A stretch of DNA of 64,000 nt from an uncultured Myxococcales bacterium. GTDB taxonomy: Bacteria > Myxococcota_A > Polyangia > Polyangiales > Polyangiaceae. Shown here in pieces: positions 52,391-61,050 of this stretch. Positions within the stretch are counted from its first letter, which is position 1. The number at the start of each line of letters is the position of its first letter. Location: positions 1 through 64,000 of the forward strand of contig CALMUT010000322.1 of assembly GCA_937872925.1 (NCBI GenBank), given 5' to 3'. A program made the translations under genes and the position numbers. The notes under the pieces are model-generated. The model worked only from the letters and a program-made list of their open reading frames with translations. It was not told where the DNA came from and ran no database searches.

Positions 52391-52468
52391 CTGCGGCAGC
52401 GTTACTGAACAGACTCGCCTCCTGGGGCGTCAAACTTCTGAAATCCTTGGATTTTGGCGTCGACCCCC

Positions 52469-55400
52469 ATGCCGCGATACGCTTCCAAAGCTGTGCCTTC
52501 CGCGCGCCCGCTCCGCGCCTTCCGCGACTGGGGACGCCTCGTCGCGAGGCTGATTTGCGCGCTTTTCGCGTTGATCGGAGCTCTGCCCCTCGCCGCCGGG
52601 GTGCTGACCCGCACGGATTGGGTCCTGGATTGGGCGTCGGACGAGACGCGGCGGGTGCTCGCTGAAGAGCTAGGTGTCGAGGCCCGCTATCGGGTGCGCA
52701 TGGAGCTTTGGCCGCTCTCGATCGCCATGGAAGACCTGGAAGTACCGGCGAGCGATGGGGGCACACCTGCCCTTGCCGCGAAGCGGGTGTCGGTGCGACC
52801 ACGCATCTTTTCGCTCCTGGCGGGGCGGCTCGATGTGGGTGACATCGAGATCGATCAGCCGGACATCCGCTTGGTCGTACGCGACGGGCAGATCGTCAAT
52901 CTGAAGTACCGACTGCCGAAGCGTGACGGACCTGCGCCCGAGATGCGTAGGGCGCCGTTTTCGTCCTTGGGGATTTCCGACGCGCGTATGTCCTTGAGTA
53001 TCGACGCGGTCAAGGTCGTGTCTTGGCCCTTGGACATCGACGTATTTGCGGAGAGTGGTCCCAGTTTCGAGGTCGCGGTACGAGCAGGCGAGACGCGCGT
53101 GGTGCATGCCCGGCCCATGACTCTAGAGGGCGCACCGGGCACGGCATCCGTTGCGGAGAGCGTCGCCACCCGGTCGCTCACCTTCGACGCTTTCGACGAG
53201 GACATCGTCTGCCGCGCCGAGTTGCGCGTGCGTGCAGAGCCCGGGTCGGTGCTGATTCGGCGTTTGTCGCTGCTGGGCCGGGCGGATGCGGATCCCGCCC
53301 AAAATACCTTTCCAGATTGCCGCGAGGCCAGCGAAGACGATCCCGCGCGCGTGGCTTTGCGGCTGTCACAAATGCGCGTGGTGTTCCGCAAGAGTGAGAC
53401 CCCGCTTTTGGACGGCCATGTGGTGGCTCGGGCTCCGGCGCTCTTCGCAAATCGCATCGAGGGTGTGCCGCCGTTATTTGGGTGGGTCGCGTTTGCGGGC
53501 GACCTTCGCTACGACGGGCACTACAAGCTGCCAGAAGTACGCGGCAAACTGCGCGGTGGGGGTCTGGGTCTCGACGTCTACCACCTGGCGAAGACCCTCA
53601 GCGCCGACGTCGAAGTGTCTGCTGACACGGTGAGTATTCCGACTTGGGATACGACCTTCGCCGATGGTCGCATCCTGCTGACGGGGGTCAAGATCCGCCC
53701 GACGGAGGAGACGGTGCCTTTGAGCGTCGAGCGGCTCGACGGGACCGACATACCGTTCCCAGCATTGATGCGAGATCTGGGGGTGACCGACAACACGATT
53801 GTCGGTTGGGACTTGGACACTACCAAAGTCACTTCTTTCAAGGGCACGTTGAACCCACTTCGGCTCGACGGAACCTTAAGCGCCGAGACGAAGAACTTTG
53901 AAGTCTTCGACCGGTCCCATAAGAGCTCCGCCAAGAAGCATATGATCGGCGTGCGCAGCGCAAGCCTCCGCGGCAAAGTCGGTGTGCGGCCGAACGCGCT
54001 CTTGTTCTACGACACGCGAGCGAGCTTCGGAAAGAGCGCGGTGCTCGCGAAGATGGTGAGCATCGGCTTCAACAACGACATCCAGCTCGACATCTCGAAG
54101 GGCTCGAAGATCGAGCTTTCGGACGTGAGTCCGTTGATCGACATTCCCTGGTCCGGCTTGGCGGAGCTGTCCGTGACCATGCGGGGAAAGTCCGGCAATC
54201 CAGAGCTGCTCGGCGAGCTCGCCGTAGCCAAGCTGGAGTTCGGGGGCTTTCCCATTGGCGACATCAAGAGTGGCAAGGTGCGCTTCCGCCCCTTGAAGGT
54301 CGACTTCACGGACGTCGTTGGCAAGAAGGGCAAGAGCGAGTTCCGCGTGCCCACGGCGCGCCTGAACTTCGACACGGACTCGTCTGTACTGACCGACGCC
54401 CGAGTCATCTCAGAGCGCTTCGACATTCGCGACTTCTTCGCGATGTTCCTCTTCGACAAGGATCCACGCTTCGATCCCATCCTGGGTGCCGGCAAGGTCG
54501 ACGCCACCGTGCACTACGATATGGGCGGCAAGCGAGACCGCTGCGGCGGCGGCCTGCTCAAAGTCGCTGGAAGTATGGATTTCTCGCGGCTCGAACTCTT
54601 CGAAGAGCGCTACGACACTGGCAAGGGGGACTTTGACTTCCGCTGGTTGGATCGAGACGCCAGCTACCAGGGCATCGAGCTCGATGTGCCGAGCGTGAAG
54701 TTGACCAAGGGTGCTGGCACCATACTCGGGTCGTTCCAGATGCGACCCGGCGCCAAGCTTTCGGGCCACGTCGTGGCCACGGGCGTGCCGCTGTCGCGCA
54801 TCGATGCCCTAGGACGTTTGGCGCCACTCTTGGATGGTCGTGGCAGTGGCACCGCAGTCGTCTCCGGCACCGTCGACGACATGGTGATCCAATCGCAACT
54901 GCGGGTGTCGCCCATCCGCGTGGGGACCAAGACACTGCCGGCTAGCGATGTCAGCTTGGAGCTGGAACCGAAGCGAAGCGCCGTCAAGGTCATCGGGCGC
55001 ACGCGTTGCGGAGGGGCCATCACCCCGGAGTTCGACCGCGCGAAGTGGGAACGCGACGAGTCCGTGGGCACGTTCTTCGTCTCCGGCAGCGCGTTGGGCG
55101 GGCAAGTGCGTATGTCGCGGCTGGCGGTGACCCGCCAGCAAAAGAAGCGCGTCTCCGGCAACGTTGACTTTGTCGATTTGGACGTGGGCAGCCTGGCGGA
55201 GGTCGTGCCCAGCGTCGCGTTGGCGAGCTCCAAGCCTCAGGGGCGCCTGACGGGCACGCTGGCCATCGAGAAGATGGAGATGGACCGTCCCATTGCGTCG
55301 CGGCTGCGCCTGGTCATGAAGAAGCTCGAAGTGCAGCAGAGCGGCATGCGCGTCGAACTGCTGGGCGGGCCTCGCCAAGTCTCGCTTTCAGACGAGAAGC

Positions 55401-56932
55401 TCGAGATCGGCAACCTGGGCCTGGCCGTCGTTTCGCCCCGTGGGCAACGCGGGGTGTTCGACGTGCGCGGCAGTGTTTCCAAGCTGGGTTCGGACCCGGA
55501 GGTTTCGGCGGAGCTGTCGCTGCGGCCCGTGGAGCTTGCATCCTTCGTTGCGGATATTCCACGGGTTGAGCGCGCCAAGGGACGACTGGAAGGCAAACTC
55601 TCGCTGCAAGGGCCGATCAAAGCGTTGCGCTACCGCGGCGGTTTTCGTCTGAAAGATGGCGAGATGGTCGTACGCGGCTTGCCCTCCGCGGTGACGGATC
55701 TCTCCATCGCGCTGGACGTGGACGGCGAAGAAGTGCGCCTCACCCGCGCCACGGCACGGGTGGGGAACGGTAGCGTCTCCATCAGCGGCGGCGCGCCCTT
55801 GCGTGGATTCGAACTCGGGGCCGCGCGCGCTGTGATCACCATGCGAGACTTTGCTCTTCCCTTGGAGCAAGGCATGCGCAGTTCCGTCGATGGCAATCTC
55901 GTCGCGACCTGGCAACCGGACGGCGGAGCGGGCACGGGACGCTCCCTGCCTCGCATCACCGGCGACGTCACCATCAAGTCCTTCGACTATACGCGGCCGA
56001 TCACCATGACCGCGGACATCAGTACGCTTGGACAGCGAGGCAAGCGCACGGAGTTCGAGGCCTACGACCCAAGCGACGACATGATCGACTTGGACTTGAC
56101 CATCCGTGCTTCGCGCGCGCTGAGCATCCGCAACAACCTGGTCGACACGGAGCTGACCTTGGGTTCTACGGGCCTGGAACTATCGGGAACCAATCAGCGC
56201 TTCGGGCTGCGCGGGGAAGTGCAGGTCAAGCCCGGTGGCCGCATACGCTTGCGTCGAAGCGAGTTCGAGGTGCGCTCCGGCACCGTGCGTTTCGATGACC
56301 GCACGCGGATAGCACCCAAAGTCGACGTGCGCGCCACCACCGAGTACCGGCGCTACTCGGAGTCTTCGGGCGCCAAGGAATCATCGTCTGGCAGCAGCGA
56401 CGGCGCGAGCGCCGGCGGTACTGCCGCCCAAGGTGGTCGCTGGCTCATCACCATGCACGCCCACGGCGACGCGGAGAACCTACGCATCGACCTGACCAGC
56501 GACCCGGCCTTGGCTCAGGACGACATCTTCCTGCTCTTGACCGTCGGGCTGACTCGCGCCGAGCTCGACCAAGCGCAGAGCGCCAGCGTGGGCGAGAGCG
56601 TTGCCTTGGAAGCGCTGGGTACCCTCAGCGGGGCCGACCGGGCGGTGTCCAAAGCGTTGCCGGTGATCGACGAGTTCCGCTTTGGCAGCGCGTACTCTTC
56701 ACGCACGGGTCGCACCGAACCCACAGTGACCATCGGCAAGCGTTTGGCGGACCGCATTCGCGCCAACGTCACCAGCGGCTTGGCAGATTCCCGCGAGATC
56801 CGTTCCAACATCGAGTGGCGCTTGAGCCCCCGAGTCAGCGTAGAAGGCTCCTACGACAACGTGAACGACATCTCCAGCTCGTCTTTGGGTAATCTGGGAG
56901 CAGACATCCGATGGCGACTCGAATTCGAATAG
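52469..56932 (+). CDS. TamB-like envelope biogenesis protein
   Basis: A very long (1487-aa) protein from the ATG at 52469; an in-frame TTG five codons upstream is possible. One N-terminal membrane helix (about 28-45: LICALFALIGALPLAAGV) anchors it in the inner membrane. Repetitive beta-strand sequence fills the periplasm. The C-terminal DUF490 portion is recognised by GGRIRLRRSEFEVRSGTVRF, SDPALAQDDIFLLLTVGLTR and LSPRVSVEGSYDN. TamB/AsmA-like proteins move lipids or assist barrel assembly between membranes. No tamA is in the window. It overlaps the next gene by 22 bases. Confidence 0.9.
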   Translation: MPRYASKAVPSARPLRAFRDWGRLVARLICALFALIGALPLAAGVLTRTDWVLDWASDETRRVLAEELGVEARYRVRMELWPLSIAMEDLEVPASDGGTPALAAKRVSVRPRIFSLLAGRLDVGDIEIDQPDIRLVVRDGQIVNLKYRLPKRDGPAPEMRRAPFSSLGISDARMSLSIDAVKVVSWPLDIDVFAESGPSFEVAVRAGETRVVHARPMTLEGAPGTASVAESVATRSLTFDAFDEDIVCRAELRVRAEPGSVLIRRLSLLGRADADPAQNTFPDCREASEDDPARVALRLSQMRVVFRKSETPLLDGHVVARAPALFANRIEGVPPLFGWVAFAGDLRYDGHYKLPEVRGKLRGGGLGLDVYHLAKTLSADVEVSADTVSIPTWDTTFADGRILLTGVKIRPTEETVPLSVERLDGTDIPFPALMRDLGVTDNTIVGWDLDTTKVTSFKGTLNPLRLDGTLSAETKNFEVFDRSHKSSAKKHMIGVRSASLRGKVGVRPNALLFYDTRASFGKSAVLAKMVSIGFNNDIQLDISKGSKIELSDVSPLIDIPWSGLAELSVTMRGKSGNPELLGELAVAKLEFGGFPIGDIKSGKVRFRPLKVDFTDVVGKKGKSEFRVPTARLNFDTDSSVLTDARVISERFDIRDFFAMFLFDKDPRFDPILGAGKVDATVHYDMGGKRDRCGGGLLKVAGSMDFSRLELFEERYDTGKGDFDFRWLDRDASYQGIELDVPSVKLTKGAGTILGSFQMRPGAKLSGHVVATGVPLSRIDALGRLAPLLDGRGSGTAVVSGTVDDMVIQSQLRVSPIRVGTKTLPASDVSLELEPKRSAVKVIGRTRCGGAITPEFDRAKWERDESVGTFFVSGSALGGQVRMSRLAVTRQQKKRVSGNVDFVDLDVGSLAEVVPSVALASSKPQGRLTGTLAIEKMEMDRPIASRLRLVMKKLEVQQSGMRVELLGGPRQVSLSDEKLEIGNLGLAVVSPRGQRGVFDVRGSVSKLGSDPEVSAELSLRPVELASFVADIPRVERAKGRLEGKLSLQGPIKALRYRGGFRLKDGEMVVRGLPSAVTDLSIALDVDGEEVRLTRATARVGNGSVSISGGAPLRGFELGAARAVITMRDFALPLEQGMRSSVDGNLVATWQPDGGAGTGRSLPRITGDVTIKSFDYTRPITMTADISTLGQRGKRTEFEAYDPSDDMIDLDLTIRASRALSIRNNLVDTELTLGSTGLELSGTNQRFGLRGEVQVKPGGRIRLRRSEFEVRSGTVRFDDRTRIAPKVDVRATTEYRRYSESSGAKESSSGSSDGASAGGTAAQGGRWLITMHAHGDAENLRIDLTSDPALAQDDIFLLLTVGLTRAELDQAQSASVGESVALEALGTLSGADRAVSKALPVIDEFRFGSAYSSRTGRTEPTVTIGKRLADRIRANVTSGLADSREIRSNIEWRLSPRVSVEGSYDNVNDISSSSLGNLGADIRWRLEFE

Positions 56933-58926
56933 GCCGGCTGGGAGCGGCAGCGGCTGCGCTGTGCGCGCTTGCTTGCGGCGATGGCGAAGACGACGTCACA
57001 CCTCAGCCCCCGGCGACCAGCGTCATCCTGTATGGCGCTCCGGCGGAGACGGAGCTCACGCCCTTTCCGTCGGATCGCTACACCGTTGAGGACAAGGGCA
57101 GCGCCACGGGCTTGCGGGTGGATGTATCCGCGGACACGACTGGCGACCCCATGGCCGTGGACCTTGCAGACAGCATGGCGCAGCTGTCGAAGCTGGATGG
57201 TTTTTCGACGACCGGCGGCGTGGTGTTCAAGCTGTCGTCGCCCATCGACGCCCGCGGCATCGATCACGTACCGGATGCCGAGCCGCCGATCCTGGATCCT
57301 ATCGACGACGCCAGCGTCTACACCAAGGCGGAGTCCCCCCTCCTCTTGGTCAACGTCGACCCCGACGCGCCGGAGTTCGGGACGGCGCTCGGCATTGTGC
57401 CGCGCTACTTCGAGCAGGCGGAAGACGGGTTTTACGAAAGCGACGAGTTCACCCTGATTGCTCAGCCCGCGGTGCCGCTACGACCGGCGTCCCGCTACGT
57501 GATGATCGTGACGGACAAGCTACATGCCCGCGACGGTACGGCTGTTGGCTCCGAGCCACTGATGCGAAGCGCGCTGAGCAATTCCAAGGACGCCTACTCC
57601 GTCGAGCTGCGCGACGCCGTGCAAGTGGCCGCGGACGCTGTCGGATTTACGCCGAAGAGCGTCGTCGCGGCCACGCTATTCACCACGGGCAGCACCGTGA
57701 CCGGCATCGTCGAGATGGCCAAGGCGCGCCGGGCTGCACCTCCCCCAAAACAAACCAAGGCTTGGGAAGTGGAGTCGCCCCTGGTCAGCCCGGGTACCCG
57801 CGTGCGATTCGCCGGCAGCTTCGAAGCGCCGGAGTTCCGCGCGGCCAGCGATGGCAAGTGGGAGTTCGACACTTCCGGTCGCCCCAAGCTTGCCCAGAAC
57901 GTCAGCCTCGAGACGTATCTGGCGTTTTCGGACGCCACCCAGAGCGGACCGCGTCCGGTGGTATTTTACGCTCACGGACTGGGTGGCGACAAAGACAGCA
58001 CCTGGGGTACCGCAGAGCGCTTGGCGTCGCTTTCCGCACGGGGCGTCGCCGTCTTGGGCATCGACTCTCCCGAACATGGCTCGCGCGCTACTGGCGAGAC
58101 CAATCTGGTTAGCAGCGTCTATGGCTTCTTTGGGATCGACGAAGACACCAACCAGTTCGACATCGAACGCGCACGGGACAACTTCCGTCAGATGGCTGCG
58201 GACCAGCTGGAGCTCGTGCGCTTCGCAAAGTCGCTTTCCACGTTAGATCTCCTGCCCCTGGACGCCTCGGGCCAGCCCGCGCCCGACGGCGTGCCTGATC
58301 TCGACGTGTCGGCCTTCTATTACATCGGCCATTCCTTTGGAGCCGTGCAAGGTGCCACCATTTTTGCCATCGCTCCGGAAATCGAAGCGGCCAACTGGAA
58401 CGTTGGCGGCGCCGGGTTGATGATGCTCTTGCGCGACTCCAACCTGTTCAGCCTGTTCCTCAAGTCCATCAGTCCGCCCAAGACACCCTTCGGCGCGGTT
58501 GCGCGCTTCATGGCCATCAACCAAGCCATCGTCGACCCAGGGGATCCCCTGAACTTCGCTCGCTACGCCACCCTCGAGACGCTTCCAGGCGTGGCCAAGG
58601 CGGACCCACGGGATGTGTTGCTGCAGCAGGTTGTGGCGGACACCATTGTTCCGAACTCGACGAGCGAAGCCTTGGCCCGCGCGGCAGGGCTCGCCGTGCT
58701 CAACCCGGTGACCCCCGCTTCTGGGCTGACAGAAATCAGTGCACCCGCATCCGGCAACCTGCCCAACGGTGCCACCGGCGTGGTCTGTCAGTTCGACACC
58801 ATGAATGACGGCAAGATCGCGTCCCACGGCGAGTTGGCGTTCTCCACCGAGGGCCTGCAGCAGTACGTTTCGTTCTTCAAGACTCGCATCGAGGATAACC
58901 GCGGCGTCGTGAACGCGCCGTATTGA
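56911..58926 (+). CDS. lipoprotein alpha/beta hydrolase (esterase/lipase-like)
   Basis: A 671-aa exported protein overlapping the TamB gene by 22 bases. A short signal ends LCALACGDG. The N-terminal half is an uncharacterised beta-rich region. From about residue 350 an alpha/beta hydrolase appears: FYAHGLGGDKDST oxyanion region, IDSPEHGSRA and nucleophile elbow IGHSFGAVQG. Location and coupling suggest action on envelope esters. Substrate unknown. Confidence 0.83.
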   Translation: MATRIRIGRLGAAAAALCALACGDGEDDVTPQPPATSVILYGAPAETELTPFPSDRYTVEDKGSATGLRVDVSADTTGDPMAVDLADSMAQLSKLDGFSTTGGVVFKLSSPIDARGIDHVPDAEPPILDPIDDASVYTKAESPLLLVNVDPDAPEFGTALGIVPRYFEQAEDGFYESDEFTLIAQPAVPLRPASRYVMIVTDKLHARDGTAVGSEPLMRSALSNSKDAYSVELRDAVQVAADAVGFTPKSVVAATLFTTGSTVTGIVEMAKARRAAPPPKQTKAWEVESPLVSPGTRVRFAGSFEAPEFRAASDGKWEFDTSGRPKLAQNVSLETYLAFSDATQSGPRPVVFYAHGLGGDKDSTWGTAERLASLSARGVAVLGIDSPEHGSRATGETNLVSSVYGFFGIDEDTNQFDIERARDNFRQMAADQLELVRFAKSLSTLDLLPLDASGQPAPDGVPDLDVSAFYYIGHSFGAVQGATIFAIAPEIEAANWNVGGAGLMMLLRDSNLFSLFLKSISPPKTPFGAVARFMAINQAIVDPGDPLNFARYATLETLPGVAKADPRDVLLQQVVADTIVPNSTSEALARAAGLAVLNPVTPASGLTEISAPASGNLPNGATGVVCQFDTMNDGKIASHGELAFSTEGLQQYVSFFKTRIEDNRGVVNAPY

Positions 58927-58954
58927 CGCGGAAGTGATGCTAGCGTGGCCGGCC

Positions 58955-60547
58955 ATGCGACAGCGTCGGTTCTGGGGATGGGGCTACGAAGACGTCAGTC
59001 CGAGCGAAACTGAGCTCGGCATGCTCGAAGCAGCGTTGACGGGCATGCTGGGCATGCGCAGCGCAGAGCCACAGGCACGGCCGCAGATCGAGGAGATCGT
59101 GCTGCGCGATCCGCGCGCGGCGTTGCCGGCCTCACTGGGGGAGCTGTGTGACGCCTCGCCGCTGAGCCGAGCCAGCCACAGCTTTGGCAAATCCTATCGC
59201 GACATCGTGCGTGGATTCGATCGCAACTTCGACAACCCGCCAGACATCGTTGCGTACCCAAAGAGCGAAGCGGACGTCGCCCGTATTCTTGACGCCTGCG
59301 CTGAAGCGCGCATCGCCGTGATCCCCTTCGGCGGCGGCAGCAGCGTGTGCGGCGGTGTCGAGCCCGTCGCTTCCGAGAACTATCAGGGAACGCTTTCCCT
59401 CGATCTGGCGAAGCTCGACCAGGTTCTCGAAGTGGACGCCACGTCGCGTGCGGCCCGGGTGCAGGCGGGCGTGCTTGGCCCGGCGCTGGAAGCCCAGCTC
59501 AAGCCGCACGGTTTGACGCTGCGGCACTATCCTCAGTCCTTTGAGTTCTCAAGTTTGGGCGGCTGGATCGCCACCCGCGCTGGCGGGCACTTTGCGACCG
59601 TGTACACCCACATCGACGACCTGGTGCAGTCGATGCGCGTGGTCACGCCCACGGGCATTCTCGAAACCAGGCGGCTTCCCGGATCCGGAGCGGGACCGGA
59701 TCCGAATCGCCTATTCCTCGGCTCCGAAGGCACCCTGGGGGTGATCACCGAAGCCTGGATGCGACTCTTCGAGCGTCCGACCTTTCGCGCAAAAGCATCC
59801 TTCCGTTTCGAGGACTTCGGCGCCGGCACGAACGCCTTGCGTCATCTTGCACAGAGCGGTCTGTTCCCCTCGAACGCGCGTCTGCTCGATCCCGTCGAAG
59901 CCATGCTCAATGGCGCGGGTGACGGCAGCCACGCCCTACTGCTTGTCGGCTTCGAGTCCCACGATCATACACTCGGCGCCTGGCTCGAACGCGCCGTTGA
60001 GCTGTGTCGCGGCTGTGGGGGCAAGGCCTCCGATGCCGACATCGTCCCAAACGTCGAAAGCAGCTCCAAAGATGGCGCCGGCGGAGCATGGCGCAGAGCC
60101 TTCTTGCGCGCGCCCTATCTGCGCGACGAACTGGTCGCCCGCGGGGTGTTTGTGGAAACCTTCGAGACCGCCGTGACCTGGGATCGCTTCGACGAGCTAC
60201 ACGCCCGGGTGATCGCTGCGGCGCGGGCCGTGGTCGGACAGCAAGCAGCTGTCACTTGTCGCGTCACCCATGCGTACCCGGACGGCGCGGCGCCCTACTT
60301 CACCGTGATTGCTCCGGCACGCCGTCGCGACGAACTGGCGCAGTGGCGAGATATCAAAGCCGCGATCACCGATGCCATGCTTGCCGCGGGGGGCACCACC
60401 ACCCATCACCACGCCGTAGGCCGAGATTTCCGCCCGTTCTACGAGCGGGAAGTGCCGCAGCCTTTTCAGAATGCCATGCGTGCCGCACGCGCCGCCCTCG
60501 ACCCGCGTGGGATCCTGAACCCTGGGGTCTTGTTTGCCGGTGCGTGA
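58955..60547 (+). CDS. FAD-linked oxidase of the alkylglycerone-phosphate synthase type
   Basis: A 530-aa flavoenzyme. FAD-binding VIPFGGGSSVCGGVEP, GSEGTLGVITE and the C-terminal THHHAVGRDFRPFYERE match alkylglycerone-phosphate synthase (ADHAP synthase), which exchanges an acyl for an alkyl chain on dihydroxyacetone phosphate. This reaction begins ether-lipid synthesis, and ether lipids are known in myxobacteria. D-lactate-dehydrogenase-like relatives share the FAD domain, but the HHH motif favours AGPS. Start chosen at the ATG at 58955. Confidence 0.83.
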   Translation: MRQRRFWGWGYEDVSPSETELGMLEAALTGMLGMRSAEPQARPQIEEIVLRDPRAALPASLGELCDASPLSRASHSFGKSYRDIVRGFDRNFDNPPDIVAYPKSEADVARILDACAEARIAVIPFGGGSSVCGGVEPVASENYQGTLSLDLAKLDQVLEVDATSRAARVQAGVLGPALEAQLKPHGLTLRHYPQSFEFSSLGGWIATRAGGHFATVYTHIDDLVQSMRVVTPTGILETRRLPGSGAGPDPNRLFLGSEGTLGVITEAWMRLFERPTFRAKASFRFEDFGAGTNALRHLAQSGLFPSNARLLDPVEAMLNGAGDGSHALLLVGFESHDHTLGAWLERAVELCRGCGGKASDADIVPNVESSSKDGAGGAWRRAFLRAPYLRDELVARGVFVETFETAVTWDRFDELHARVIAAARAVVGQQAAVTCRVTHAYPDGAAPYFTVIAPARRRDELAQWRDIKAAITDAMLAAGGTTTHHHAVGRDFRPFYEREVPQPFQNAMRAARAALDPRGILNPGVLFAGA

Positions 60548-60595
60548 CGCGCGGGTTCCCCTTCCACATTGTGGGCTCGGTGTTATGTTCCCGCC

Positions 60596-60958
60596 GTGAA
60601 CGTCCGCTTGGTCAAAGAATACCGCTTCGAAGCCGCACACCGTTTGCCTATGGTGCCGGCAGGGCACAAATGCGAACGCCTGCACGGCCATAGTTTCAAG
60701 ATCGAAATCGCCGTGAGCGGACCCGTGGATGAAAAGACCGGTTGGTTCATCGACTACGGCGACCTCGACGAGATTTGGGCGCCGCTCTACGAAGCCTTGG
60801 ACCATCGTTATCTCAATGAAGTGCCGGGTCTAGAAAACCCAACCAGCGAAATCCTCGCCAAGTGGCTTTGGGACAAGATCAAACCCAAGCTGCCTTCACT
60901 TTCGCGTCTTATCGTCTTCGAAACTTGCGACGTGCGCTGCGAATACGAAGGCGAATAG
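60596..60958 (+). CDS. queD: 6-carboxytetrahydropterin synthase (QueD-like)
   Basis: A 120-aa zinc enzyme of the PTPS/QueD family in the queuosine pathway. GTG start at 60596; the earlier frame is discarded. Zinc ligands: His15 (FEAAHRL), His30 and His32 in ERLHGHSF, with the catalytic Cys26 upstream; the C-terminal FETCDVRCEY carries the substrate-binding Glu. Length fits bacterial QueD. No other queuosine gene is nearby. Confidence 0.9.
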   Translation: MNVRLVKEYRFEAAHRLPMVPAGHKCERLHGHSFKIEIAVSGPVDEKTGWFIDYGDLDEIWAPLYEALDHRYLNEVPGLENPTSEILAKWLWDKIKPKLPSLSRLIVFETCDVRCEYEGE

Positions 60959-61002
60959 CCCGTCGGTTCACGGGCTGGACGATTTTCTTGTTTTTTGTTT
61001 TT
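60957..61002 (+). terminator. rho-independent terminator after queD
   Basis: AGCCCGT and ACGGGCT form a seven-base-pair stem with a six-base loop, beginning within the queD stop codon. A T-rich tract (60983-61002) follows six bases later. It probably terminates queD. The convergent TPR gene ends at 61051. Confidence 0.6.
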
Positions 61003-61050
61003 GCGCCGACCGCGTCATCGCAACCGCGCCCGCCCGGCAAGCGCCGGCCA

